A stretch of DNA of 64,000 nt from Candidatus Scalindua sp. (GCA_021776915.1 JAIQZU010000079.1:1-64000); one strand, 5' to 3'. Positions 34,101-43,591 are shown, counted from the first letter of the stretch. The notes: generated from the letters alone by a model not told the origin. Translations and numbers: made by a program.

Positions 34101-34601
34101 GTCTTTGTATTGAGATGCAGTATTCAACGCCTTATCATAATCATTATTTAACAGGTTTTGGTTTATTTCGGATTTCATACATCCACTCAGACAGATTATT
34201 CCTTTTGAATGCTTGTTTAATAATTCTTTATCTATTCTGGGCTTATAATAAAAGCCTTCCAGATATGCAGATGAGGCTAGTTTCAGCAGGTTTCTATATC
34301 CTTCGTCGTTTTCTGCCAAAAGAGTTAAATGGTATATACGTTGTTTTCCATCCTTACCGGCTTCTTTTGTTAACCTGCTACCCTGGGCGACATAAGACTC
34401 AAAACCGAGAATAGGTTTTATTCCACTCTGCCTTGCATATTCGTAGAATCCAATTGCTCCAAACATGTTACCGTGATCTGTCAATGCCAGACTCTTCATG
34501 TTTAAAGCTTTGGTCTTGTCAACAAGGTCATTAATCCTGCATGCGCCGTCTAACAGGCTGTAATCGCTATGAACGTGTAGATGGACAAAATTGTTTTTCA
34601 T
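31122..34601 (-). CDS. dnaE: DNA polymerase III alpha subunit
   Basis: An 1159-aa protein of normal DnaE length. The N-terminal PHP domain starts FVHLHVHSDYSLLDGACRIN. The polymerase core has PDLDIDFCAEGRD (catalytic Asp pair) and GSGAGSLVAYLLGI. A helix-hairpin-helix region (GFNKSHSAAYAMVCYQTAYL) and a C-terminal OB fold (VLIGGIIDSINRTTTKKGKP) follow. It is the replicative polymerase. Its ATG is two bases after the stop of the NtrC-type regulator, so it may be cotranscribed with a two-component pair. Confidence 0.95.
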   Translation of the reverse strand: MKNNFVHLHVHSDYSLLDGACRINDLVDKTKALNMKSLALTDHGNMFGAIGFYEYARQSGIKPILGFESYVAQGSRLTKEAGKDGKQRIYHLTLLAENDEGYRNLLKLASSAYLEGFYYKPRIDKELLNKHSKGIICLSGCMKSEINQNLLNNDYDKALNTASQYKDIFGTDNFYLELQDNKIERQDELVNMAVRISQELDLKTVATNDIHYIDPDDYYAHDALLCINTGKSINDTKRMRMSTNEFYFKSQEQMAEIFKDMPEALLNTSLISDRCCVELNLDTMHLPRFHPKKDSICYKPGMTNKQLLRELCKHGALEIYKKLDDVINERLDHELSVIEKTNFVDYFLIVWDFIDFARKEHIPAIARGSGAGSLVAYLLGITNIDPIKYDLLFERFLNAERLSMPDLDIDFCAEGRDKIIQYVRNRYGGDNNVAQIITFGTMKAKAVIRDVGRVMDIPLPVVNKVAKLIPPTLGITLKEALEQEPELQSMHKNEKQIQDLFNISSKLEGLRRHASTHAAGVVVSDEPLTNYIPLAKNKDTVITQFDGETLVEKIGLLKADFLGVRKFTVIDKARKLIKATTGKEIDVDKIPLDDKNTYELLSRGDVKGVFQVETSRGFRDLLVKLKPDKFEYILPLVALYRPGPLQSGMVDTFINCRHGREEVSYLHPMLEPLLKETYGLMVYQEQVMRIANRLGGFTLNEADNLRKAMGKKRPEVMAKFKNQFIEGSVKNDIPKDVARKIFELMEHFAGYGFNKSHSAAYAMVCYQTAYLKANYPTQYMAAQMTCEKQNNLKIVDYMHECNRMGIELLPPCVNESYSDFTIVSDKKIRFGLGAIKNVGEKAIESIIAARKKDGEFSSIFDFCERVDLRLVNKQVMESLIKSGCFDAMPGYRSQFFEGIDSLLQVGAKSNKDRRMGQLSLFGTQEKASNSNSHHQLPETEKWSEKQLLKAEKEALGLYVSSHPLKRYKEAIEQYSDASTGDLPEKPEDADVLIGGIIDSINRTTTKKGKPIAYFTIEDLEGMVKCVIFDRKLKSLDNLLHPDEVVFIKGKISFRDTEPSIRVTEIITPEDMEKIIENKSPRNAIIRLEYSQINDETLSRLKEILSANKGPSPVFIKFEIPGEKAVTIKTSDRFSVSLNENVLNGVKNLVGESNLVSQSV

Positions 34602-34603
34602 CT

Positions 34604-35968
34604 TTATTTCATATCCAGTTCTTTGATCTTTTGTTGAAGGCTTTGCCTGTGCATACCCAGAGCTTCAGCCGTTTTGCTTATATTACCACTGTTTTCTTCT
34701 AATTTCCTGCTTACAAAGTCTCTCTCGAATGATTCCACAGCTATTTTCTTTGCATCCCTGAAAGGTAAATTATAATCCAAGGTATTATAACTATTTGTAT
34801 TCCTGATTTCTTCAGGAAAATCATCAACTCCAAGAGTTTCTGCATTGACCATTACTACTGCGCTTTCTATCACATTCTGCAGTTCTCTGACATTTCCAGG
34901 CCAATAATATTTAGTAAAGATTTTAATTGCTTCGCTTGATATAGATTTTACGCGCTTTTTGTGCTTCGCAGAGAAGTATTTTATAAATTTCTCTGCCAGT
35001 ATTATAATGTCTTCTCTGCGATTTCTCAATGGCGGAAGTAAGATTTCAACAACCTTCAACCTGTAGTACAGATCCTCTCTGAAATTACCCTCTTTAATCT
35101 CTTTAAGCAAATCTTTATGAGTTGCGCTTATCAGTCTGACGTCAACATGAAGAGTTTCAGTGCCTCCTAATCGTTCAAAACGCTGTTCCTGCAAAATCCG
35201 TAATACTTTAGATTGTGTATTTGGACTCATATCACCAATTTCATCAAGAAATATAGTACCCTTGTCAGCCAGTTCAAATTTGCCCAGACGCCTTTCTGTG
35301 GCGCCAGTGAAGGCGCCTTTTTCATGCCCGAATAATTCGCTTTCGATTAATGTTTCCGGTAAGGCTGCACAATTCATAACTATCATGGGATTATCTTTGC
35401 GAGAGCTTTTTTTATGGATTTCTTTAGCCACCAGCTCTTTTCCGCTTCCACTTTCACCCTGAATTAATACTGTTACGTCAGATGGTCCCACTTTTTCTAT
35501 CTTATTAAAGACGTGTTTTATTACCTGACTTTTGCCCAATATTTCTCCCATTGATTCCAGTCTGTCAATCTCGGAACGCAGTCTGGCATTTTCTTCCTCA
35601 AGTGATAGTTTTTCGAAGGCATGCCTGGCAATTAATCTGAGTTCATCTATTTCATACGGCTTTGCAATATAATCGTATGCCCCTTTTTTCATGGCGTCCA
35701 CCGCCACTCTTTCAGACCCATAAGCAGTTACTATCACTATCATTGGAGGGTTTTCCAGTTGATTTATTTCCTCCAATACCTGAATCCCGTTAACCTTCGG
35801 CATGTTTATGTCAAGAAAAACCAGCGCCGGTTTCTTCATCTTTATGACCTCAGAGGCGGAAATACCATCACTGGATTCAATGACTTTGTAACCATCTTTT
35901 TCCAAAGCCATTTTCATCCCAAACCTTGCAGCCATTTCATCATCAACTATTAATATTAATTTCTTCAT
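34604..35968 (-). CDS. Sigma-54-dependent response regulator (NtrC type)
   Basis: A 454-aa protein. The receiver domain has Asp53 in VFLDINMPK. The AAA+ domain has GESGSGKELVAKEIH (Walker A), ELFGHEKGAFTGATERR (sigma-54-contacting GAFTGA loop) and GTIFLDEIGDMS (Walker B). The C-terminal Fis-type helix-turn-helix is ISKTAEALGMHRQSLQQKIK. It activates sigma-54 promoters when phosphorylated. The kinase gene ends 13 bp upstream and dnaE begins two bases downstream. Confidence 0.95.
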   Translation of the reverse strand: MKKLILIVDDEMAARFGMKMALEKDGYKVIESSDGISASEVIKMKKPALVFLDINMPKVNGIQVLEEINQLENPPMIVIVTAYGSERVAVDAMKKGAYDYIAKPYEIDELRLIARHAFEKLSLEEENARLRSEIDRLESMGEILGKSQVIKHVFNKIEKVGPSDVTVLIQGESGSGKELVAKEIHKKSSRKDNPMIVMNCAALPETLIESELFGHEKGAFTGATERRLGKFELADKGTIFLDEIGDMSPNTQSKVLRILQEQRFERLGGTETLHVDVRLISATHKDLLKEIKEGNFREDLYYRLKVVEILLPPLRNRREDIIILAEKFIKYFSAKHKKRVKSISSEAIKIFTKYYWPGNVRELQNVIESAVVMVNAETLGVDDFPEEIRNTNSYNTLDYNLPFRDAKKIAVESFERDFVSRKLEENSGNISKTAEALGMHRQSLQQKIKELDMK

Positions 35969-35981
35969 GGAATATGGTTGT

Positions 35982-38099
35982 TTAAATATTACTTACCAAA
36001 ACGCCTTCTGATGATGGAATATTAACTATAAATTTTGTGGTCGAATCCTTACTTTCCACATGAATCAAGCCTTTTACTTCTTCCAGTTTCTTTTTAACAA
36101 TAGACAACCCCAAACCTGTACCCATCTGTTTGGTTGTATAGAATGGTTCGAAAATCTTATCTAAATCTTCCTGGGAGATGCCAGGCCCGTTATCTTCAAA
36201 AACAACTCTGATATACTTATCCTTTTGTTCGTAGGTGATTGAGATTGTTAAATTTCCTCCATCTGACATGGCTTGTATGGCATTATGGATAATATTAAAG
36301 AATACTTCCGTTAATGATCCTTCATCTGCCATAATTAAAGGCAGGTTATCTGAGGCTTCCAGGTGTATGTCGATATTATTTATTTTTGCCTCATGTCTTA
36401 GAACGACCAGGACCTTATTGATTAAGTCATTGATCTTAACGTTTGTTTTACTATCTCCCTGCGGTTTAGCAAATACTAAAAGCTGGTTTACAACTTTTGT
36501 CAAACGATCTATTTCTTCTACAATTATTGAAAGACTTTTCTGTGTCTTAGTCTCATTCTTAAAATCTTCTTTTAGAACCTGGACTATTGCCTTAATCGAA
36601 CTCAGGGGATTCTTTACCTCGTGTGCAACGCTGGTGGATAATCTGCCCAGACTGGATAATTTTTCATTCTCATACATTTTTCTTTCAAGTTGCAGTTTTT
36701 CCTGTATCAACTCGGCTTTTGCCATTGCGGAACTTATCTGACTTGCAATAATCATCAGCTGCTCAAGACTGTCGGCTGGTAATCGCATCCCCCTTCTGGA
36801 TTTACCAAGAGTTAACAAACCTGTTAGCATCCTGTCTTTAAAAATCGGGAACACAAAGAACATCTCTAATCGCTTCATCTCATTTATTATAGAAGCATCA
36901 GTAATTTCGTGCCTGTCCAGCACCGCAATCTCACCTCTATCAAAATATTTGATTGTATTTATTATGTGATCTCTGGTTATAAACGTGTTCTCACCACCTC
37001 CGACAACTTGCGTGCTTCCACCTTTGAATAAGAACAGGTTGACGTCTTTGATTGCAGTCGCCTTTTTGATGGATTCTACAATATTTTCCAGCAAAAGTGA
37101 CAGGTCAATCAATAAATCTGCACTAATCTGGTGGCTTAAATCATTTAAAAGATACTCGCTGTCAGCAATCCTCTTAAAGAACACTCTTCTCATTAAACCT
37201 TGAACGTTTTCTTTCAATTTCGGAAACCAGTATACGAGTGCAATAATTAATACTGCTTCTAAAACCTTTGCGTTTACTGAATAATTAAATTCCAGATATT
37301 TACCTAATTGTCTTATTCCAAAATAATAGAGACATATGACCAGTATTGCCAGGAATGAATAAAACACACTTCGCCTGAGAACAAATTCCATATAATTGTA
37401 ACGATAGACATAATAAGAGAATATAATACTGGGAAAGATTGACGAAAGCATGGTTGCCAGCACCATGTATTCGCCAATATAAGGGATTGTCCTTCCTTCA
37501 AGAAGGACGGTAAATGTAACCAGGATAGTGATAAATATGAGAATCCAAAAGATAGAGAAGTGGAACTTCTGTTCCTCTACTTCTTCCACTTTGGCAGAAA
37601 GTATTCGGGAGATAACGGCAGATGCAAATATAGAAAACAACAGCCATATGATAAAGGGTTTTACAAAAGGCGACACACTCGTCAGGACATGAGCTTCTTC
37701 AAAGAATATTATCCTGACTGCCGTAAGCGTAAGCGGAATTACCGGAAGATAAATTATGGTAATTGTGATTGCCATAGTCTTCTTCTTGATCTCCCAGCCG
37801 CTTTCTAAAAGAAATAATATGGCAGTGTGCAAAAGCAAGCTTGGCATTACGCCCATTCCAATGTATGCAAAATCACTTGATAATTGATTAATAATAGGAA
37901 TGTTTTTTCCAAAGAGCATTATACTGAAAAGTGAAATAGCATTGCCATAATGCCACGCTGCCACACTAATCACGAGGAATAAAAAAACAAGTTCACTTCC
38001 TTTCTTGTTTTTCCTCTGGACTATAAGAATTGAAAGGACTGTGTGAAGTATTGAACCAAGAATGAAGCCTATTAATGCTACTATTTCGATAAATGTCAT
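35982..38099 (-). CDS. Membrane sensor histidine kinase
   Basis: A 705-aa protein. The N-terminal 300 residues have about seven or eight transmembrane helices. A GAF-like region at about 310-460 precedes a HisKA domain with His493 in STSVAHEVKNPLSSIKA and an HATPase with DNGPGISQEDLDKIFEPF then MGTGLGLSIV. It probably phosphorylates the adjacent NtrC-type regulator (13 bp gap). The multi-helix N-terminus plus GAF resembles PrsK-like kinases. The signal is unknown. Confidence 0.92.
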   Translation of the reverse strand: MTFIEIVALIGFILGSILHTVLSILIVQRKNKKGSELVFLFLVISVAAWHYGNAISLFSIMLFGKNIPIINQLSSDFAYIGMGVMPSLLLHTAILFLLESGWEIKKKTMAITITIIYLPVIPLTLTAVRIIFFEEAHVLTSVSPFVKPFIIWLLFSIFASAVISRILSAKVEEVEEQKFHFSIFWILIFITILVTFTVLLEGRTIPYIGEYMVLATMLSSIFPSIIFSYYVYRYNYMEFVLRRSVFYSFLAILVICLYYFGIRQLGKYLEFNYSVNAKVLEAVLIIALVYWFPKLKENVQGLMRRVFFKRIADSEYLLNDLSHQISADLLIDLSLLLENIVESIKKATAIKDVNLFLFKGGSTQVVGGGENTFITRDHIINTIKYFDRGEIAVLDRHEITDASIINEMKRLEMFFVFPIFKDRMLTGLLTLGKSRRGMRLPADSLEQLMIIASQISSAMAKAELIQEKLQLERKMYENEKLSSLGRLSTSVAHEVKNPLSSIKAIVQVLKEDFKNETKTQKSLSIIVEEIDRLTKVVNQLLVFAKPQGDSKTNVKINDLINKVLVVLRHEAKINNIDIHLEASDNLPLIMADEGSLTEVFFNIIHNAIQAMSDGGNLTISITYEQKDKYIRVVFEDNGPGISQEDLDKIFEPFYTTKQMGTGLGLSIVKKKLEEVKGLIHVESKDSTTKFIVNIPSSEGVLVSNI

Positions 38100-38195
38100 A
38101 GCTTAGAATGTATAGGAATTATCTTATATTATTAGCAAACAAATTAACTGTCAATAGTAAAGAAGCATGTCTTTGTATATGGTATTTTGTGTAAG

Positions 38196-39218
38196 TCAAA
38201 TATAGAGATAATCATTTGCCTTACAAACATGACATACTGTTCTTGTATTATTATTACGGCCTAGGACCTCCTTGCGTGCCGCTATATATTTCTGATTGTT
38301 CCATATATTTTTAAAAGAATCTTCCTTTGTATTGCCAAAAGAATGTGTTTCACTGTAAACAGAACAACATGGTAAGACGCAACCATCCCAGTTGATTACG
38401 GTTTCCTTCCACAATAGATCACAATTAAACCTGTTCTTTGGTTTCTTTTCTGTCATATTAAAAGTGTTATATTCCGGGTTAGCAGGCAGCCATTTTGAAT
38501 CACGTTCAAGAGATTTTTCGGCGGTTTCAAATATTTCTTTGCCCATATCGGTACGTATCTTGTTGATAGTTAGCTTTATTCCTATCTCCTTTGCCATTGC
38601 TTTCGCTGTTTCAATTTCATGTTCATTGTGGCTGAACACATGGAACAGCCATATTATCTCGGTGTAGTTATTTCTTAATTCCCTCTTTTTCCTAAGTAAA
38701 AGTTTCATATTTGACATAACTCTGTTAAAATCTCCATCAATGTGATATTTTGGATAGGTTGAATTGCTTGCGCCATCGCAGGAAATGTATATCTTCTGTA
38801 GATTTGCGTTTATTAAGGCTTCGGCCTGAGCATCTTCAATAGGAAAACTCAGATTTGTACTTATTTTTACGGCTATCTTGTTTTCATCAGCATATTCTAC
38901 CATTTTTGTAAGTTCTTTATTAAGAAGGGGTTCTCCCCAATTATATAGCCTGATTAAGAGCAGATTTTTTCCGATTTCGTCTATAATCCTTTTGAAATCT
39001 GAAAATGACAACAGGCCTTTCCTGGCTGAAGCATCTCTTTGTCCGGTGGGACAGAGCGGGCAACGAAGGTTGCAGATATTGCCTGATTCTATCGTAATCC
39101 TGGCCGGATAGTAATAAAGGTGTGTAGAACCTATTGAAAACTGAATCTTACCCATAATAAGGTTATATAATTTTCTTGGGCTGTAGATACGAAGGTGTTT
39201 CCGTAAGTCTTTTAACAT
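38196..39218 (-). CDS. Radical SAM/SPASM protein
   Basis: A 340-aa protein with the radical SAM motif CNLRCPLCPTGQ and a C-terminal SPASM-type region (NWDGCVLPCCSVYSETHSFG, and CHVC near the end) for extra iron-sulfur clusters. Such enzymes make peptide, cofactor or sugar modifications. Its position at the border of a glycan cluster does not reveal its substrate. The N-terminal 30 residues are basic. Confidence 0.85.
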   Translation of the reverse strand: MLKDLRKHLRIYSPRKLYNLIMGKIQFSIGSTHLYYYPARITIESGNICNLRCPLCPTGQRDASARKGLLSFSDFKRIIDEIGKNLLLIRLYNWGEPLLNKELTKMVEYADENKIAVKISTNLSFPIEDAQAEALINANLQKIYISCDGASNSTYPKYHIDGDFNRVMSNMKLLLRKKRELRNNYTEIIWLFHVFSHNEHEIETAKAMAKEIGIKLTINKIRTDMGKEIFETAEKSLERDSKWLPANPEYNTFNMTEKKPKNRFNCDLLWKETVINWDGCVLPCCSVYSETHSFGNTKEDSFKNIWNNQKYIAARKEVLGRNNNTRTVCHVCKANDYLYI

Positions 39219-39402
39219 TTTGTCTCAGATTGTATTCGAGCTAATGGTTAAGATTTTATAGTTATTTTTGATGGTTGGCGTGCAATCAAATGTAATCTAA
39301 CCGCTACTTTCGCAATTATATTATAAATTACTATCAATATCAAACTAATCGTTTTGAGAAGTTACATAAATCCCTAAGATGTTGCAGTCCTGAAGGTTAA
39401 GT

Positions 39403-40497
39403 ATGCAGAATCTACAATTTGAGTCGGAACAAAAACTGGAACACATCCCTTGCTGTCTATGCGGTAAAAGTACATTTGATAAAGTATTGGCCAGCTATAG
39501 TGTAGATTCGGCCAGTCACCAATCTTTTGATGAGGAGGAAGGGGGCGTCAGGGAAAGATTCAATTTGGTAAGATGTAGGAATTGCGGGCTGCAACAGGTT
39601 AATCCCAGACCGGTTAAAAAACATATTGGCCGATATTATTCAGAAGATTATTATGCACATACATCGTTAAAAAGCAAGAAAGCAGGAAGGGAGGACTCTT
39701 TTCTAAATAAATGGATAGATTTCAAAGACGAAATGAGAATACTTATCCGCAGAAGGTTTTATAACTATCCACATAATTATGAAGAGAATGAGAATGATGT
39801 AGGTTTTTATAGGAAAATGTTCTTATGGTTTTTCTATTTAACCTATCGTTCCAGATTGGATATTATCCCGTTTACAGGCAACGGAAGGTTACTTGATATT
39901 GGCTGTGGAAATGGACGATACCTTTCAACCATGAAAAAACTGGGCTGGCAGGTATCAGGTGTAGAGAAAAACCCAAAGGCATCCAAATATGCAAGGGAAG
40001 AACTTCATTTAGGTGTTAATACCGGAGATTTGTTGGATTACAAATATAAGGACAAATCATTCGATGCTGTAACAATGTGGCATTCGCTCGAACATCTTTA
40101 TGAACCGCTTCAAACACTAAAGGAAATAGGGAGAATATTAAATAATGACGGACTGCTTGTAGTTGCGGTGCCAAACATAGACAGTTTAGTTGCAAAGGCA
40201 TTTAAGGTATACTGGTATGGGCTGCAGCTTCCAATTCATCTCATTGCATTTACACCTGATTCAATCACAAAGATGTTAAATAGCGCCGGTTTTGATGTTA
40301 AAAAGATTTGTTTCGACAGGCGCGGTTCGACATTAAGACTCAGCCTGCTTAATCTCAAAAACGGAAAATACAGTTTTCTTTCTAGATTATCACGCTTCAA
40401 AGGAGCAATAAAAATGGTTAATTTTATTCTGGCAAAGTTCGGGTCTTGCGATATTATAGTAATTCACGCACGGAAGAAAACATCCTGCGATGTTTGA
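39403..40497 (+). CDS. Zinc-ribbon class I SAM methyltransferase
   Basis: A 364-aa protein. An N-terminal zinc ribbon (IPCCLCGKS and RCRNCGLQQVNPRP) precedes a methyltransferase fold (GNGRLLDIGCGNGRYLSTMK for AdoMet, SFDAVTMWHSLEHLYEP, GLLVVAVPNIDSL). This Methyltransf_23-like type is common in polysaccharide clusters, where it methylates sugars. It opens the plus-strand part of the cluster and is followed 38 bp on by the carbamoyltransferase. Confidence 0.85.
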   Translation: MQNLQFESEQKLEHIPCCLCGKSTFDKVLASYSVDSASHQSFDEEEGGVRERFNLVRCRNCGLQQVNPRPVKKHIGRYYSEDYYAHTSLKSKKAGREDSFLNKWIDFKDEMRILIRRRFYNYPHNYEENENDVGFYRKMFLWFFYLTYRSRLDIIPFTGNGRLLDIGCGNGRYLSTMKKLGWQVSGVEKNPKASKYAREELHLGVNTGDLLDYKYKDKSFDAVTMWHSLEHLYEPLQTLKEIGRILNNDGLLVVAVPNIDSLVAKAFKVYWYGLQLPIHLIAFTPDSITKMLNSAGFDVKKICFDRRGSTLRLSLLNLKNGKYSFLSRLSRFKGAIKMVNFILAKFGSCDIIVIHARKKTSCDV

Positions 40498-40535
40498 TTG
40501 CACAACTTAATAAAACAATATTACAGGAGTAATAA

Positions 40536-42110
40536 ATGATAATCCTGGGAGTGACACATCCTATTTCCTGGAACAACGGGGCATGTATCCTTGTGGATGG
40601 CAAGCTGATTGCCATGGTGGAGGAGGAGAGGTTCAATAGATTTAAACATGCGCCGAGGGTATCTGCTGATATGTCTATAGAATTCTGCCTAAATAGGGCG
40701 GGGGTGACATTGGATGATGTTGATTATATCGCCATAGGATGGGAATCTTCAGAACGTCAGAAAAAGAAGAAGAGATATCCCTGGGATTTCCTGCTCAGAC
40801 AGTTGCCGTTCAGACATGAGGAAGAGAAGATGAGGTTTGTGAATCATCACGTTGCTCATGCATTAAGCTCTTATTTTGTTTCAGGATATGATCATTCAAA
40901 TATCGTGTCACTTGATGGTTACGGCGGCAGCGAATCAGGCATCCTGGCGATTGGAGAGGGTGACGAACTCAGGGTTATCAAGTCGATACCTAACAGGAAC
41001 AGTTGGGGACACCTGTACGGTGAAATTACAAGGATGTTGGGTTTTAAGTCTCATAGCGATGAAGGAAAAGTTATGGGCCTGGCCGCCTATGGGCAACCAA
41101 TTGAGAATGAATATAATTTTATTGACTGGGGCAGGGACGTACCGGTAATCGATAAGAAAGGCTTTAAAAAATACCTTTCCGGTCTCACACAAAGGAAAAA
41201 GGGAGAAGAATTAAATCAGCATCATAAAGATATGGCCGCAACCGTACAGCATACACTTGAGAGAGCGGTTTTGCAGATGAGTTCTTATCTTCGTAATATA
41301 TCCGGGTCTGAAAACCTGTGCGTGTCAGGTGGGTGTGCCTTAAACTGTTCAATGAATGGTGTGTTGTTGCGATCAGATCACGTTGAAAATATATTTATCC
41401 AGCCTGCCGCTCATGATATAGGTACGGCACTGGGAGCCGCCGTAAGTGTATACAAAGATGTTGTGGGACACAGGCCTGATATTGTCCTTGAACATCCATA
41501 TTATGGCCCGGATTACACTAATGAAGAAGTTGAATACGAATTAAAGAGATACAAGCTTAATAATTACAAGCGTTGTAACGATATAGCCAAAGAGGCTGCC
41601 GCATTGATTGCAGACAACAAGACTGTAGGCTGGTTTCAGGGCAGGATGGAATTTGGACCAAGGGCGCTTGGCGGAAGAAGCATCCTTGCAAATCCAAAGA
41701 ATAAAGACATGAAGGATATTGTAAACAAAAGCATAAAAGGAAGAGAACCATGGAGGCCATTCGCACCATCATTCCTCGCAGAGGATTATGGTGACTACGT
41801 AAAACAACCTTACAATTCCCCATTCATGATAATTGCGTTTCAGGCAATTGAAGAAAAAGTTCCTGAGATTACTTCCGCCACACACGTAGATAACACAGTA
41901 AGGGTGCAGACTGTCAGGAAAGAGATTTTTCCCAGGTATTGGGAATTAATCAATGAATTTAAAAAGATAACTGGAGTGCCGGCGCTTCTCAACACCAGCT
42001 TTAACGTAGCTGGCCAGCCCATTGTCTGCTCACCCCGTGACGCCATAATGACCTTCTTCGGCTGCGGCCTCGATTATCTTGCGATTGAAGACTATCTGGT
42101 ATGGAAATAG
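40536..42110 (+). CDS. Carbamoyltransferase (NodU/CmcH family)
   Basis: A 524-aa protein with the family's ASKHA-type N-terminus (MIILGVTHPISWNNGACILV; VEEERFNRFKHAPR; FVNHHVAHALSSYF, whose His residues bind metal) and the C-terminal YrdC-like part (FGPRALGGRSIL; PALLNTSFNVAGQPIV). It transfers a carbamoyl group from carbamoyl phosphate to a sugar hydroxyl, as in Nod factors and some antibiotics. Here it would decorate a surface glycan. An ACAGGAG ribosome binding site precedes the ATG. Confidence 0.92.
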   Translation: MIILGVTHPISWNNGACILVDGKLIAMVEEERFNRFKHAPRVSADMSIEFCLNRAGVTLDDVDYIAIGWESSERQKKKKRYPWDFLLRQLPFRHEEEKMRFVNHHVAHALSSYFVSGYDHSNIVSLDGYGGSESGILAIGEGDELRVIKSIPNRNSWGHLYGEITRMLGFKSHSDEGKVMGLAAYGQPIENEYNFIDWGRDVPVIDKKGFKKYLSGLTQRKKGEELNQHHKDMAATVQHTLERAVLQMSSYLRNISGSENLCVSGGCALNCSMNGVLLRSDHVENIFIQPAAHDIGTALGAAVSVYKDVVGHRPDIVLEHPYYGPDYTNEEVEYELKRYKLNNYKRCNDIAKEAAALIADNKTVGWFQGRMEFGPRALGGRSILANPKNKDMKDIVNKSIKGREPWRPFAPSFLAEDYGDYVKQPYNSPFMIIAFQAIEEKVPEITSATHVDNTVRVQTVRKEIFPRYWELINEFKKITGVPALLNTSFNVAGQPIVCSPRDAIMTFFGCGLDYLAIEDYLVWK

Positions 42111-42173
42111 ATATTAAAGATTTCATAACAAACATTAAGTAAGCAATATTTCATTAATTAAGGAGATTCTAAA

Positions 42174-42683
42174 ATGAAAAAGACTGCTATTTTTTTTATC
42201 ATTCTATCTCTTTTCCCCACCTGTTTATTTGCTGATGAGGCGGGTCTTTCGCATTTTTGTCGTGAGTATACTGAAGTCAACCATTCATTGATGAGTGACC
42301 AGGGGTGTTTGGAGGAGTTAACGGAGCTTCGTTCATTAGACATAACGGCGGCTGGTCATATTGCAGACTTCTGGCTGTTTAAAGCAAAGAGGGAATGCTA
42401 TGATTTTGTAGAGAAAATAAAGTCTAATATTGAGTTTAAGGACTTATATAAGGAAATCGATTTTTATGTAGATAAAACAATAACTACTAACATATCAGGA
42501 GAAAAATATAGTGAAATCCAGGAAAAAGCACAGAAAGAGGCGGAACAGTGCCGTTATTTTGTTTACTACGATAATTGGAATGGGATTAATAAAATGATTT
42601 CTGACAAGCTTAAGGCTGTAAAAGAAGAAAACAAAAAAAGAGAGCAACAAGAGAAACCAACAGAAAAATCAAAAAAGGAGTGA
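42174..42683 (+). CDS. Exported hypothetical protein
   Basis: A 169-aa protein with a clear signal peptide (MKKTAIFFIILSLFPTCLFA) and a mature part with four Cys (SHFCRE, QGCLEE, RECYDF, EQCRYF), likely two disulfides, and a Lys/Glu-rich tail. An AGGAG ribosome binding site is present. Family unknown. The next gene, also exported, follows after 9 bp, so they are a pair. Confidence 0.7.
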   Translation: MKKTAIFFIILSLFPTCLFADEAGLSHFCREYTEVNHSLMSDQGCLEELTELRSLDITAAGHIADFWLFKAKRECYDFVEKIKSNIEFKDLYKEIDFYVDKTITTNISGEKYSEIQEKAQKEAEQCRYFVYYDNWNGINKMISDKLKAVKEENKKREQQEKPTEKSKKE

Positions 42684-42692
42684 CAACTTATT

Positions 42693-43274
42693 GTGAGAAA
42701 ACACTTACTGATACATGTCTTCATCATATCATCTGCACTTCTTTCAACCCCATTTATACAGGCCAAAGAGGAACCGACCATAACCCTGCGGTCGTCTTAT
42801 AGCGATTTGTCTCTTTCTCAGGTGCAGTCAATGTCTAATATTGTTATACGCAAAATGGATGAATGGGGGTTTTATGGGCACAGCACAATCCGTCACAACT
42901 ATGAGAAGCGTTCTGTAAATGGAGACGGTGTAGTAATAGACCATGCCACCGGCCTGATGTGGCATCCGTCAGGTTCGAGTGATTATATGAGGTGGAATAA
43001 TACAAATAATTGGATACGAAGTCTGAACTATAGAAAATATGCAGGTTACCAGGACTGGAGATTGCCGACTTTAGATGAGGCGGTATCACTGCTTGAATCC
43101 AGCAGGAAGAATGGTGGCCCATACATAGACCCAGTCTTTAATGGTGAACAGTGGGGGATTTGGACGTGTGACAAATATGGTTCGAAAGGGGTATGGAGCG
43201 TCTATTTCAGCCTTGGTAATGTGCGCTGGAACGTTAAGAACCGCTATGTCCGTCCGGTTCGTTCACTCAAATAA
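42693..43274 (+). CDS. Exported DUF1566-like protein
   Basis: A 193-aa protein with a signal peptide (HLLIHVFIISSALLSTPFIQ) and a C-terminal DUF1566/Lcl domain: VVIDHATGLMWHPSG, YAGYQDWRLPTLDEAVSLLE and VYFSLGNVRWNVKNRYVRPV. Such domains occur in extracellular or surface proteins; the function is unknown. It starts at GTG with an AAAGGAG motif about 12 bases upstream. Confidence 0.75.
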   Translation: MRKHLLIHVFIISSALLSTPFIQAKEEPTITLRSSYSDLSLSQVQSMSNIVIRKMDEWGFYGHSTIRHNYEKRSVNGDGVVIDHATGLMWHPSGSSDYMRWNNTNNWIRSLNYRKYAGYQDWRLPTLDEAVSLLESSRKNGGPYIDPVFNGEQWGIWTCDKYGSKGVWSVYFSLGNVRWNVKNRYVRPVRSLK

Positions 43275-43319
43275 TTCATATCGGTGATTCTTCCTTTACC
43301 ACACCTCGCCTGCTGCGCA

Positions 43320-43539
43320 CTAAATCGATTTTAAAATAAGTAGTAGCCCGGATACAAACAGGAATACGGCAAATATCTTGTTGTATTCTTCGTTATCTAT
43401 ATTTGTATAAAGGAACTTTTCAGTCAACGTTGCTTATATATTTGTTAATCAGAATCAACCCGGTCATAACCAATCCCATTATGGCGATCTTAATTAATAT
43501 TTTCAGCAGTTTTATAAGCCTTGTTTCCACTGTTTCCAT
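43320..43539 (-). pseudogene. Small membrane protein gene, apparently frameshifted
   Basis: On the minus strand an ATG at 43539, preceded by a good AAAAGGAAA site, reads METVETRLIKLLKILIKIAI then MGLVMTGLILINKYISNVD and stops at 43420 (39 aa, one transmembrane helix). In the next frame an open stretch continues as LTEKFLYTNIDNEEYNKIFA then VFLFVSGLLLILKSI to a stop at 43320, a second helix. The two halves look like one two-helix protein split by a single-base change. Alternatively these are two overlapping tiny genes. Confidence 0.4.
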
Positions 43540-43591
43540 TACATTTCCTTTTATTATATGTTCTGGTAACACAGTTTTATGTCTTACCTGA

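Noticed and set aside
34115-34414. Plus-strand frames inside dnaE and other long minus-strand genes
   Set aside because: Antisense shadows of well-supported genes, with no independent start signals.
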